Below are positions 16,327 through 24,166 of a stretch of DNA of 34,469 bases, piece after piece (within the stretch, counting starts at the first letter, position 1; every line of letters starts with the position of its first letter). The position numbers and the translations under genes are program-made. The DNA lies in contig DASYAE010000275.1 in the NCBI GenBank assembly GCA_036501535.1, forward strand, positions 1 through 34,469. The letters run 5' to 3'. The DNA is from DASYAE01 sp036501535. Its GTDB lineage: Bacteria; Actinomycetota; Actinomycetes; Streptomycetales; Catenulisporaceae. A model generated the notes under the pieces. The model was not told the DNA's origin. It saw only the letters and a list, made by a program, of their open reading frames with translations, and ran no database searches.

Positions 16327-16713
16327 GTGCCGATCGTGACGAAGCTCATCGCCACCACCATCGACTGTCCCGAGCCGCGCAAGCTCGCCGACTTCTACCA
16401 CCAGCTCACCGGCTGGACGGTGACCTACGAGGACGACGACTACGCGGCGGTCGCGCCCGAGGGCGGCGCGCACCCGGGCCTGAACTTCCAGCGGGTCGAC
16501 GGGTACACCGCGCCGAAGTGGCCCGACCAGGGCGCGCCGCAGCAGTTCCACCTGGACTTCTACACCGCCGACGACCTCGACACGGCCGAGGCGGCCGCGC
16601 TCGTGCTCGGAGCCGTCCGGGCCGGGCACCAGCCGCAGCCGGAGCGCTGGCGGGTCATGCTCGACCCGGTAGGCCACCCGTTCTGCCTGTGCCCGGCGGA
16701 CGGGAGCGAGTGA
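16327..16713 (+). CDS. VOC-family (glyoxalase-like) protein
   Basis: 128-residue single-domain protein of the vicinal-oxygen-chelate superfamily. Beta-alpha-beta-beta-beta repeats are visible: KLIATTIDCPEPRKLADFYH, WTVTYEDDDYAAVAPEG, then QFHLDFYTADDLDTAEAAAL and DPVGHPFCLCP. The GTG at 16327 is chosen because AAGGAG lies 6 nt upstream. Actinobacteria carry many such proteins with roles from dioxygenase to antibiotic binding; none can be assigned. It converges on the methyltransferase with an 18-bp gap. Confidence 0.88.
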   Translation: MPIVTKLIATTIDCPEPRKLADFYHQLTGWTVTYEDDDYAAVAPEGGAHPGLNFQRVDGYTAPKWPDQGAPQQFHLDFYTADDLDTAEAAALVLGAVRAGHQPQPERWRVMLDPVGHPFCLCPADGSE

Positions 16714-16731
16714 CGCGGGCGGCCGCGGCGG

Positions 16732-17397
16732 TCAGCTGCCGTCCTCGCGCGGGCTGCGCGTGTCGTTGAACGCGAACATGGTCGCGCCGGGGACCGGGCG
16801 CCGGGCCTGGCCGGTGTGCCGGTGCGCGCCCACGCCGAAGTCACCCGGCGCGGTGACGAACTCGAGGGTGAACCCGCTCTGCGCGAACCAGTCGCAGATC
16901 TGCGGGACCTGGTCGGGCTCCCGGCGGTTCCGGGTCCACACCACGGTCCCGCCGGGGCGGCACAGCGCCGCGCAGTGGCTGATCGTGCGCTCGATGTCCG
17001 CCGGGGGGATGTTGCCGAACAGCCCGCAGGCCAGCACCAGGTCGGCCGGCACGAGCGGCAGGTAGTGGTCGGTCAGCGCGGCGTCCCCGGTGATCACGTC
17101 CACCGCGTCCAGGTCGAGCGCGGCGGCCCGCCGCCGGGCCCGGGCGGCCAGCTCCGGGTCCAGTTCGACCAGCCGGGCCCGCACGTCGAGGCGGCGCGGA
17201 TGCGACTGGAGCGCGCCGAGCAGGTCCCGGCCCTCGCCCGCGCACAGCGAAAGCACCCTGATCTCGCCGGGGCCGGCCGCGTCGAGCACCCGGGCGATGC
17301 GGTCCTGCACCACCGCCAGCCGCCGGGCCAGCGCCGAGCCGGGCTCGTCGTACTTCTCGTGCCACTGGCGCCAGTCCACCCAGTCAACGTCAGCCAT
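16732..17397 (-). CDS. class I SAM-dependent methyltransferase
   Basis: 221-residue methyltransferase of unknown target. The SAM-binding motif I is RVLSLCAGEGRDLLGAL near 47-63; the acidic end of strand 2 is LVELDPELAARAR; motif IV is ADLVLACGLFGNIPP, followed by GGTVVWTRN. The ATG at 17397 is preferred over an in-frame GTG at 17406, because TAATGT at 17405-17410 lies 7 nt upstream of that ATG and would overlap the GTG. It lies downstream of the ferredoxin gene on the same strand with an 82-bp gap and its own apparent promoter. It is not a TrmI-type tRNA methyltransferase by motif. Confidence 0.85.
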   Translation of the reverse strand: MADVDWVDWRQWHEKYDEPGSALARRLAVVQDRIARVLDAAGPGEIRVLSLCAGEGRDLLGALQSHPRRLDVRARLVELDPELAARARRRAAALDLDAVDVITGDAALTDHYLPLVPADLVLACGLFGNIPPADIERTISHCAALCRPGGTVVWTRNRREPDQVPQICDWFAQSGFTLEFVTAPGDFGVGAHRHTGQARRPVPGATMFAFNDTRSPREDGS

Positions 17398-17404
17398 GCC
17401 TGGC

Positions 17405-17410
17405 ACATTA
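17405..17410 (-). promoter_or_regulatory. -10 element of methyltransferase gene, probable leaderless start
   Basis: TAATGT (minus strand) ends 7 nt before the ATG at 17397. It decides between two in-frame starts. Confidence 0.5.
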
Positions 17411-17479
17411 AGGCGGATCGGACCGAACGGCCAGATCGGTCGCCGTGGACGCGGCCCGCTCCGAGCCGGTGAACGCCGT

Positions 17480-17785
17480 CTATTCGGCGTCGGGCCCGGC
17501 GACCATCGCGCCGTCGGCCAGCCGCCGCACGTGGATGCAGTCGCCCGGGCACTCGCGCGCCGAGTCGATCACGTTGAGCACCAGGTCGGACGGCACCGGC
17601 ACGCGCGACCCCGGATCGGTCCTCAGCTCGCCCGAGCCGTCCTTCACGTAGGCCAGCCCGTCGATGTCCAGCTCGAACACGTCCGCCGCGTATTGCGCGC
17701 ACAGCCCGTCACCGGTGCACAGATCCTGGTCGATCCACACCTCCAGCCGGCCGTCCCCGCCGTCCGCCTGCACGCCCTGTACCAT
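17480..17785 (-). CDS. small ferredoxin
   Basis: 101-residue electron carrier. The cluster-binding cysteines are in DLCTGDGLCAQYAADVFELD near 21-40 and ECPGDCIHVRR near 78-88, giving C-x5-C ... C-x3-C. This fits the actinobacterial 3Fe-4S / single-cluster ferredoxin family that often serves cytochromes P450. The linker PGSRVPVPSDLVLNVIDSA is typical of this branch. It lies just upstream of and divergent from mpa; from memory a ferredoxin occupies a comparable place in Streptomyces. TAGGCG ends 6 nt before the ATG, an imperfect -10. No redox partner is in the window. Confidence 0.88.
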   Translation of the reverse strand: MVQGVQADGGDGRLEVWIDQDLCTGDGLCAQYAADVFELDIDGLAYVKDGSGELRTDPGSRVPVPSDLVLNVIDSARECPGDCIHVRRLADGAMVAGPDAE

Positions 17786-18152
17786 CGCGTCCGCCTAATC
17801 CTGGCCCGGCTTGTATGCCCTCTCCCAAGACCATAACAAGGCCGCGTTTAGGCCCCGCGCGCGCCTGTTCGATCCGGCTGCGCGCCGGCCTGCGCCAAAG
17901 GCCGTGGACAGCAGCGGCGCGAAAGGGTAATGATCGAGTCCCGGACCGTATCACGCCAGGCGCGGACCGCCGGCACTGATCCGAACGGGTGGTCGTTGTC
18001 TACATGAACGAGCGTCGGAGGGGGAATCGTGTTCATGGAACCGTTGCCGGCAGGACCGGGGGCGCGCCGAGATTTAGCCCGGCTTCAGTTTGGGCGGGCC
18101 GCGCTCCAGGTAGGGTCGTATCGTCGCAACGCTCCGCGAGGAGGTGAGGACC
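17786..18152. other. intergenic region between ferredoxin and mpa
   Basis: 367 bp without a supported gene. It holds the divergent promoters: TAGGCG next to the ferredoxin ATG and TAGGGT at 18111-18116 for mpa. Two short frames (ATG 18004 and GTG 18029) have GGAGG-like sequence nearby or run into mpa, but neither shows protein-like composition, so they are not called. Confidence 0.5.
18111..18116 (+). promoter_or_regulatory. -10 element of mpa
   Basis: TAGGGT about 36 nt upstream of the mpa GTG gives a short leader that contains AGGAGG. No good -35 was seen. Confidence 0.5.
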
Positions 18153-19949
18153 GTGTCAGCCCACGATGATGACAGGCCCATGCGCGCGCAGGGCTCCCGG
18201 CCCGGCCGCGGCGGCGGGAATCCGCTGGGCCCCGAGACCGATCCCATGCTGCAGGTCGCGTACCTGGAGCAGGAGGTCGCCGTACTGCGCCGTCGCCTGG
18301 CCGAGGCACCGCGCGGCAGCCGGGCCCTTGAAGACCGTGTCGGCGAGCTCCAGGCGACCGTCGCCGGCCTGACCGCGCAGAACGAGCGGCTCGTGGCCAC
18401 CCTGCGGGACGCCCGGGACCAGATCGTCGCCCTGAAGGAGGAGATCGACCGGCTCGCCCAGCCGCCGTCCGGGTTCGGCGTGTTCCTCGAGGCCAACGAG
18501 GACGGCACCGCGGACATCTTCACCGGCGGCCGTAAGCTGCGGGTGACGGTGACCCCGGCCATCGACGCCGCGGAGCTGCGCCCCGGCCAGGAGGTCATGC
18601 TCAACGAGGCCCAGAACATCGTGGCCGGGTTCGGCTACGAGCGGGTCGGCGAGATCGTGATGCTCAAGGAGGTGCTCGAGGACGGCGAGCGCGCGCTGGT
18701 CATAGGGCACACGGACGAGGAGCGGGTGGTGCGGCTGGCCGAGCCGCTGCTCGACGTGACCATCCGGGCCGGCGACGCGCTGCTGCTCGAGCCACGCTCC
18801 GGCTACGTCTACGAGCGGGTGCCGAAGTCCGAGGTCGAGGAGCTGGTCCTCGAGGAGGTCCCGGACATCGACTACCACGACATCGGCGGCCTGACCGGCC
18901 AGATCGAGCTGATCCGCGACGCGGTCGAGCTGCCCTACCTGCACCCGGACCTGTTCCGCGAGCACAAGCTGCGCCCGCCGAAGGGCGTGCTGCTCTACGG
19001 CCCGCCCGGCTGCGGCAAGACGCTGATCGCCAAGGCGGTGGCCAACTCGCTGGCCAAGAAGGTGGCCGAGCTCAAGGGCCACGACAAGGGCAAGAGCTAC
19101 TTCCTGAACATCAAGGGCCCGGAGCTGCTGAACAAGTACGTCGGCGAGACCGAGCGGCACATCCGGCTGGTGTTCCAGCGGGCCCGGGAGAAGGCCTCCG
19201 AGGGCACGCCGGTCATCGTGTTCTTCGACGAGATGGACTCGCTGTTCCGCACCCGCGGATCCGGGGTCTCCTCGGACGTGGAGAACACGATCGTGCCGCA
19301 GCTGCTGTCCGAGATCGACGGCGTGGAGGGGCTCGAGAACGTCATCGTGATCGGCGCCTCGAACCGCGAGGACATGATCGACCCGGCCATCCTGCGCCCC
19401 GGCCGGCTGGACGTGAAGATCAAGATCGAGCGCCCGGACGCCGAGGCGGCCAAGGACATCTTCTCCAAGTACGTCACCGCGGACCTGCCGCTGCACCAGG
19501 ACGACCTGGCCGAGCACACCGGCAGCCGGGAGGCCTGCGTCGTCGGGATGATCCAGAACACCGTGGAGCGGATGTACTCGGAGACCGACGAGAACCGGTT
19601 CCTCGAGGTCACCTACGCCAACGGCGACAAGGAGGTGCTGTACTTCAAGGACTTCAACTCCGGCGCGATGATCCAGAACATCGTGGACCGGGCGAAGAAG
19701 TCCGCGATCAAGGACTTCCTGGAGCACGGGCAGAAGGGCCTGCGCGTCTCGCACCTGCTCGGCGCCTGCGTCGACGAGTTCAAGGAGAACGAGGACCTGC
19801 CGAACACGACCAACCCGGACGACTGGGCCCGCATCTCCGGCAAGAAGGGCGAGCGGATCGTGTTCATCCGCACCCTGGTGTCCGGGAAGAAGGGCGCAGA
19901 GACCGGCCGGTCGATCGATACCGTGAACAACACCGGGCAGTACCTGTAG
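18153..19949 (+). CDS. mpa: proteasome-associated AAA ATPase Mpa/ARC
   Basis: 598-residue hexameric unfoldase that recognises Pup and threads tagged proteins into the 20S core. Layout: disordered start 1-30; coiled coil about 35-102 (YLEQEVAVLRRRLAE, RDQIVALKEEIDRLA) which binds Pup; tandem OB region about 105-240; AAA domain about 245-500 with Walker A GPPGCGKT at 283-290 and Walker B VIVFFDEMD at 354-362; C-terminal GQYL that docks on PrcA and opens the gate. Two in-frame GTGs exist at 18144 and 18153; the second is chosen because AGGAGG ends 8 nt before it and overlaps the first. It is the first gene of the Pup-proteasome locus, also named arc. Confidence 0.97.
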   Translation: MSAHDDDRPMRAQGSRPGRGGGNPLGPETDPMLQVAYLEQEVAVLRRRLAEAPRGSRALEDRVGELQATVAGLTAQNERLVATLRDARDQIVALKEEIDRLAQPPSGFGVFLEANEDGTADIFTGGRKLRVTVTPAIDAAELRPGQEVMLNEAQNIVAGFGYERVGEIVMLKEVLEDGERALVIGHTDEERVVRLAEPLLDVTIRAGDALLLEPRSGYVYERVPKSEVEELVLEEVPDIDYHDIGGLTGQIELIRDAVELPYLHPDLFREHKLRPPKGVLLYGPPGCGKTLIAKAVANSLAKKVAELKGHDKGKSYFLNIKGPELLNKYVGETERHIRLVFQRAREKASEGTPVIVFFDEMDSLFRTRGSGVSSDVENTIVPQLLSEIDGVEGLENVIVIGASNREDMIDPAILRPGRLDVKIKIERPDAEAAKDIFSKYVTADLPLHQDDLAEHTGSREACVVGMIQNTVERMYSETDENRFLEVTYANGDKEVLYFKDFNSGAMIQNIVDRAKKSAIKDFLEHGQKGLRVSHLLGACVDEFKENEDLPNTTNPDDWARISGKKGERIVFIRTLVSGKKGAETGRSIDTVNNTGQYL

Positions 19950-20102
19950 GCACAGCCCACCCAAAGCCGAACCACTACGAGTGCAGCAACTCCACACCGG
20001 ACCTCGCAACGGCGGGGGCGCGCAGAACGGCGCGCTCCCGCCGCGGCTCGAATCGGGGAGAAAACGTGTCAGTCGCCGGTCCCGAACGCCGGTCCCTCGT
20101 CT

Positions 20103-20108
20103 TAGGCT
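20103..20108 (+). promoter_or_regulatory. -10 element of dop, probable leaderless start
   Basis: TAGGCT ends 7 nt before the dop ATG at 20116, and no ribosome binding site is visible. This suggests dop has its own leaderless transcript. Confidence 0.55.
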
Positions 20109-20115
20109 GGTCGTC

Positions 20116-21630
20116 ATGAGCGCACGGCGAGTGATGGGCAGCGAGACAGAGTACGGAATCTCCGTTCCCGGGCATCCGAACGCGAACGCGATGCTGACTT
20201 CGTCTCAGATCGTGAACGCCTACGCGACGGCGATGCACCGTGCCCGGCGGGCCCGCTGGGACTTCGAGGAGGAGAACCCGCTGCGCGACGCCCGGGGCTT
20301 CGACATGGCCCGGGAGCTGGCGGACGCCGGGCAGCTGACCGACGAGGACTCGGGCCTGGCCAACGTCATCCTGACCAACGGCGCCCGGCTGTACGTGGAC
20401 CACGCCCATCCGGAGTACTCCGCGCCGGAGGTCACCAACCCGCGCGACGCGGTGATCTGGGACAAGGCCGGCGAGTGGATCATGGCGGAGGCGGCCCGGC
20501 ACGCCGCCTCGGTGCCCGGCTCGCTGCCGATCAACCTGTACAAGAACAACACCGACAACAAGGGCGCCTCGTACGGGTCGCACGAGAACTACCTCATGGC
20601 GCGCGCCACCCCGTTCGCGGACATCGTGCGGCACCTCACGCCGTTCTTCGTCAGCCGCCAGGTGGTGGCCGGGGCCGGCCGGGTGGGCATCGGGCAGGAC
20701 GGCCGGGCGCACGGCTTCCAGATCTCCCAGCGGGCCGACTACTTCGAGGTCGAGGTGGGCCTGGAGACCACGCTCAAGCGGCCGATCATCAACACCCGCG
20801 ACGAGCCGCACGCCGACCCGGACCGGTACCGCCGGCTGCATGTGATCCTCGGCGACGCGAACCTGTCCGAGGTCTCGATGTACCTCAAGATGGGCACCAC
20901 GGCGCTGGTCCTGGCGATGATCGAGGACCGGTTCATGTCGGTGGACTTCACCGTGGACCAGCCGGTGCGCACGCTGCACGCGGTCAGCCACGACCCCACG
21001 CTGAAGCAGCTGGTCACGCTGCGCTCCGGGCGCAAGCTCACCGCGGTGCAGCTGCAGATGGAGTACTTCGAGCAGGCCCGCAAGTACGTCGAGGACAAGT
21101 ACGGCACCGACGTCGACGAGATCACCCGGGACGTGCTGGACCGCTGGGAGTCGGTGCTCGGCCGGCTCGAGACGGACATGATGTCGCTGAACCGGGAGCT
21201 GGACTGGGTGGCCAAGCTGGAGATCCTGGAGGGCTACCGGCGCCGGGACTCGGTCGACTGGGACGAGGCCCGGCTGCAGCTGGTCGACCTGCAGTACTCG
21301 GACGTGCGGCCAGCCAAGGGCCTGTACCAGCGGCTGGCGGCGCGCGGCCGGTTCGAGCGGATCACCTCGGACGAGGAGATCCGGCGGGCCGTGGACATCC
21401 CGCCGGAGGACACCCGCGCCTACTTCCGGGGCCGCTGCCTCGACAAGTACGCCGACTCGGTGGCCGCGGCCTCATGGGACTCGGTGATCTTCGACCTGCC
21501 GGACCGCGAGTCGCTGCAGCGGGTGCCCACGCTCGATCCGCTGCGCGGCACGAAGCAGCACGTGGAAGCGCTGATCGACCGCTGCCGCACGGCGACCGAC
21601 CTGGTGCGCGAGCTGACCGGCAACGCCTGA
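20116..21630 (+). CDS. dop: Pup deamidase/depupylase Dop
   Basis: 504-residue enzyme of the carboxylate-amine ligase (glutamine-synthetase-like) fold. It converts the C-terminal Gln of Pup to Glu and also removes Pup from substrates. Seen: the metal/nucleotide motif GSETEYGI near 8-15; the Dop-specific insertion around 45-80 (WDFEEENPLRDARGF), absent from PafA; catalytic D95 in RLYVDHAHPEYSAPE; NNTDNKGASYGSHENYL; RPIINTRDEPHAD. Length matches other Dop proteins. The ATG at 20116 is used; upstream in-frame codons lack family similarity. It is needed here because the Pup encoded downstream ends in Gln. Confidence 0.97.
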   Translation: MSARRVMGSETEYGISVPGHPNANAMLTSSQIVNAYATAMHRARRARWDFEEENPLRDARGFDMARELADAGQLTDEDSGLANVILTNGARLYVDHAHPEYSAPEVTNPRDAVIWDKAGEWIMAEAARHAASVPGSLPINLYKNNTDNKGASYGSHENYLMARATPFADIVRHLTPFFVSRQVVAGAGRVGIGQDGRAHGFQISQRADYFEVEVGLETTLKRPIINTRDEPHADPDRYRRLHVILGDANLSEVSMYLKMGTTALVLAMIEDRFMSVDFTVDQPVRTLHAVSHDPTLKQLVTLRSGRKLTAVQLQMEYFEQARKYVEDKYGTDVDEITRDVLDRWESVLGRLETDMMSLNRELDWVAKLEILEGYRRRDSVDWDEARLQLVDLQYSDVRPAKGLYQRLAARGRFERITSDEEIRRAVDIPPEDTRAYFRGRCLDKYADSVAAASWDSVIFDLPDRESLQRVPTLDPLRGTKQHVEALIDRCRTATDLVRELTGNA

Positions 21631-21765
21631 GCCCGAATGGGCCGCGGTGCCCGATGCGGTGTTGAATACTGATTAGCATCGCCGCGTCAGGGCATGCTGA
21701 GATCAACGGCCCGCGACCGGGAGCGGGGACCGGCGCAATCGTTCCCCTCTGTCGGACCCGGGGCG

Positions 21766-21771
21766 TAGGGT
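21766..21771 (+). promoter_or_regulatory. -10 element upstream of pup
   Basis: TAGGGT lies 63 bp before the pup GTG. A TTCCCC 18 bp upstream is a poor -35. A GGCCGG stem (CCGGCC-CGGC-GGCCGG) follows in the presumed leader. Confidence 0.45.
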
Positions 21772-21834
21772 TGATCACGAAAGGCTCTCCGGCCCGGCGG
21801 CCGGGGGCTCGGTTCAGGAAAGGGCGGGATCACC

Positions 21835-22044
21835 GTGGCGGCCAAGGACAGCGGCGGGCAGGAACGCGCTTCCAGGCAGAACGAGGACGTCGACGAGGAG
21901 ATCGTCGAGGAGGCCAGCGATCTGAAGGAGCGGCACGCGAAGCTCTCCGAGGATGTCGACGACGTGCTGGACGAGATCGACGAGGTGCTGGAAACCGACG
22001 CGGAGTCATTCGTCCGGTCGTTCATACAAAAGGGCGGCCAGTGA
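21835..22044 (+). CDS. pup: prokaryotic ubiquitin-like protein Pup
   Basis: 69-residue disordered tag. Seen: polar N-terminus, the acidic helical Mpa-binding stretch (EEASDLKERHAKLSEDVDD, then VLDEIDEVLE), conserved FVRSFIQKGGQ at the end. The C-terminus is GGQ, so Dop must deamidate it to GGE before PafA can attach it to a lysine. The GTG at 21835 gives the normal family length; GGAAAGGG lies a little far upstream. The gene sits between dop and prcB, its conserved place. Confidence 0.97.
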   Translation: MAAKDSGGQERASRQNEDVDEEIVEEASDLKERHAKLSEDVDDVLDEIDEVLETDAESFVRSFIQKGGQ

Positions 22045-22144
22045 CAGCCCTCTGATCGTTGGGCGAGCCGTGCCGGACCCGCGGCGCCGCGCAGGGCGGC
22101 CCGGTCCGCGAGACGTAATCACCCTGTAATGATGACCGCGTTGA

Positions 22145-22160
22145 TGGACGGCGTCGTCCA
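22145..22160 (+). terminator. small hairpin between pup and prcB
   Basis: TGGACG-GCGT-CGTCCA forms a perfect 6-bp stem with a tetraloop 100 nt after the pup stop. It could attenuate read-through and let pup be made in excess over the core subunits. No U-tract; weak call. Confidence 0.3.
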
Positions 22161-22244
22161 CGGACGGCCGCCGGTGGGGGCGGCGCTCCGGTCGCCGCTG
22201 CCCGGGCGGAAGGGTTCGAAGGTGAGCCGCCGCCGCGGGGCGGG

Positions 22245-22250
22245 TAGGGT
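22245..22250 (+). promoter_or_regulatory. -10 element upstream of prcB
   Basis: TAGGGT lies 50 bp before the prcB GTG, in a 256-bp gap after pup. It is the third TAGGGT of the locus. Confidence 0.45.
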
Positions 22251-22300
22251 ACCGGGCAGCCTGGGCTTCCAGGCGCCGACGATCTGATGAGAGGGACCTT

Positions 22301-23191
22301 GTGGGACGCGAAGGAGTCGGACGCAACGCTGATCTCCGGACGGCGCGCGGCGGCGGGCTGGCCGACACCGCCTTCATGACCTCCGGCACCGCGTCGTTCA
22401 CCGAGTTCCTGGCCGAATACAACCCCGAGTACCTGCCCGGCCGCAGGGTCGCCGCGCTCGGCGCGCCGGCCGGCGGCGCGATGCCGGTGGAGGTCCCGCA
22501 CGGGACGACCATCGTGGCGCTGACGTTCCCGGGCGGCGTGCTGATGGCCGGCGACCGCCGGGCCACCGCCGGCAGCATGATCGCCCAGCGGGACATCGAG
22601 AAGGTGTTCCCGGCCGACGAGTACACGGCGGTGGGCATCGCGGGCGCGGCCGGCCTCGCGGTGGAGATGGTCAAGCTCTACCAGGTGGAGCTCGAACACT
22701 ACGAGAAGATCGAGGGCGTCGAGCTGTCCCTGGACGGCAAGGCCAACCGGCTGGCCACCATGATCCGCGGCAACCTGGCCATGGCGATGCAGGGCCTGGC
22801 GGTGGTCCCGCTGTTCGCCGGGTACGACCTGGAGGACGGCGAGGGCCGGATCTTCAGCTACGACCCGATCGGCGGCCAGTACGAGGAGCGCGGCTTCCAC
22901 TCGGTCGGCTCCGGCTCGGTGTTCGCCCGGGGCGCGCTCAAGAAGCTCTACCGGGCCGACCTCGACCCGGTCGGGGCGGCGACCGTCGCGATCCAGGCGC
23001 TGTACGACGCCGCGGACGACGACTCGGCCACCGGCGGCCCGGACCTGACCCGCAAGATCTACCCGGTGATCGCGGTGGTGACCGAAGAGGGCTACCGCCG
23101 CCTGCCCGAGGACGAGGTCTCCGAACTGGTCCACGCGATCGTCGACGCCCGGATGCGCTTGCCCGACGGGCCGCAGGCCCCGCTGCACTAG
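22301..23191 (+). CDS. prcB: 20S proteasome beta subunit
   Basis: 296-residue precursor of the proteolytic subunit, an N-terminal nucleophile threonine protease. A 68-residue propeptide ends in HG, and autocleavage exposes T69 of TTIVALTF. Counting from that Thr, D17 (AGDRR) and K33 (QRDIEK) of the active site are present, as is the SGS-containing GSGSVFARG near the C-terminal half. The GTG at 22301 has GAGGG 5 nt upstream. It forms two inner heptameric rings of the PrcBA cylinder; prcA follows after 67 bp. Confidence 0.97.
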   Translation: MGREGVGRNADLRTARGGGLADTAFMTSGTASFTEFLAEYNPEYLPGRRVAALGAPAGGAMPVEVPHGTTIVALTFPGGVLMAGDRRATAGSMIAQRDIEKVFPADEYTAVGIAGAAGLAVEMVKLYQVELEHYEKIEGVELSLDGKANRLATMIRGNLAMAMQGLAVVPLFAGYDLEDGEGRIFSYDPIGGQYEERGFHSVGSGSVFARGALKKLYRADLDPVGAATVAIQALYDAADDDSATGGPDLTRKIYPVIAVVTEEGYRRLPEDEVSELVHAIVDARMRLPDGPQAPLH

Positions 23192-23258
23192 GCCGCGCGA
23201 GCGGTCGCCCGATGGCCCCCTGACGTGATGTGACGAAGCCGATGACGACGAGGACCCG

Positions 23259-24149
23259 ATGACGACCCCGTTCTACGTGTCGCCCGAACAGCTGATGAGG
23301 GACCGCGCGGACTATGTCCGCAAGGGGATCTCGCGCAGCCTGTCCGTGGTCGTGCTCAACTACGACGGCGGCATCCTGTTCGTGGCCCAGAACCGCTCCC
23401 GGGTCTTGCACAAGATCAGCGAGCTGTACGACCGGATCGGCTTCGCCGCGGCCGGCCGGTACGACGAGTTCGAGCGGCTGCGGCAGGCCGGCGTGCGCCT
23501 GGCCGACACCCGCGGCTACCTCTACGACCGGCGCGACGTGGCCGCTCTCGGCCTGGCCAACGCCTACGCGCAGACCCTCGGCACGATCTTCTCCGAGCAG
23601 GGCGGCAAACCCTACGAGGTCGAGCTGGTGATCGCGCAGGTCGGCGACCGGGCCGACCAGGACCAGATCTACCGGATCACCTACGACGGCTCGGTGACCG
23701 ACGAGCACGGCTTCGTGGTCATGGGCGGCAACGCCAGCACGGTCAGCTCCGCGCTGGAGAGCACCTACAGCGAGGGTGCGCCGCTGGCCGAGACGCTGCG
23801 GGCGGCGATGGACGCGCTCGGCCGGGACAACGGAGAGCAGCACCCGGTCGCCCCGGCGATGCTCGAGGTGGCCGTGCTGGACCGCTCGCGCAAGCAGGAC
23901 CGCAAGTTCCGCCGGCTGGTCGGGAGCGCGCTCACCCGGCTGCTCGAGGACGGCGCCGCGCCGGAGGAGGCGTCGGCGGATGCGGACGAGGCCGACGACC
24001 GGCCCGGGGCGCGCGACGGCGCGAGCGGCGCCGCCGCGGACGGCTCCGAGCAGACCGACCTGCTCGCCGACATCGACGAGGTGCTCGGCGAGGACGAGGG
24101 CGGTGCTGAGGGCGCGGACGGCGGCGACGAGGACCGCGATTCCGACTAG
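23259..24149 (+). CDS. prcA: 20S proteasome alpha subunit with long acidic tail
   Basis: 296-residue outer-ring subunit that gates the core and receives the GQYL tail of Mpa. The body (about 1-230) is typical: FYVSPEQLMRDRADYVRKGI, SVVVLNYDGGILFVAQN, GRYDEFERLRQAGVRLAD and RGYLYDRRDV. It lacks an active-site threonine, as expected. The last ~65 residues are Asp/Glu/Ala/Gly-rich (for example EASADADEADDRPGARDG), so it is longer than many PrcA proteins (about 240-260). GAGGA precedes the ATG at 23259. The acidic tail probably projects from the outer face; its role is unknown. Confidence 0.96.
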   Translation: MTTPFYVSPEQLMRDRADYVRKGISRSLSVVVLNYDGGILFVAQNRSRVLHKISELYDRIGFAAAGRYDEFERLRQAGVRLADTRGYLYDRRDVAALGLANAYAQTLGTIFSEQGGKPYEVELVIAQVGDRADQDQIYRITYDGSVTDEHGFVVMGGNASTVSSALESTYSEGAPLAETLRAAMDALGRDNGEQHPVAPAMLEVAVLDRSRKQDRKFRRLVGSALTRLLEDGAAPEEASADADEADDRPGARDGASGAAADGSEQTDLLADIDEVLGEDEGGAEGADGGDEDRDSD

Positions 24150-24166
24150 CTGGTAGGGGCTGCGCG

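Noticed and set aside
18004..18169. Short leader frames upstream of mpa (ATG 18004, GTG 18029)
   Set aside because: About 46-47 codons each, no conserved features, and they overlap the mpa promoter and start; nearby GGAGG is not enough.
18156..20117. 653-codon minus-strand open frame opposite mpa
   Set aside because: Fully antisense to mpa, which has all family motifs; composition (Leu/Val/Asp/His repeats) is a mirror of the coding strand.
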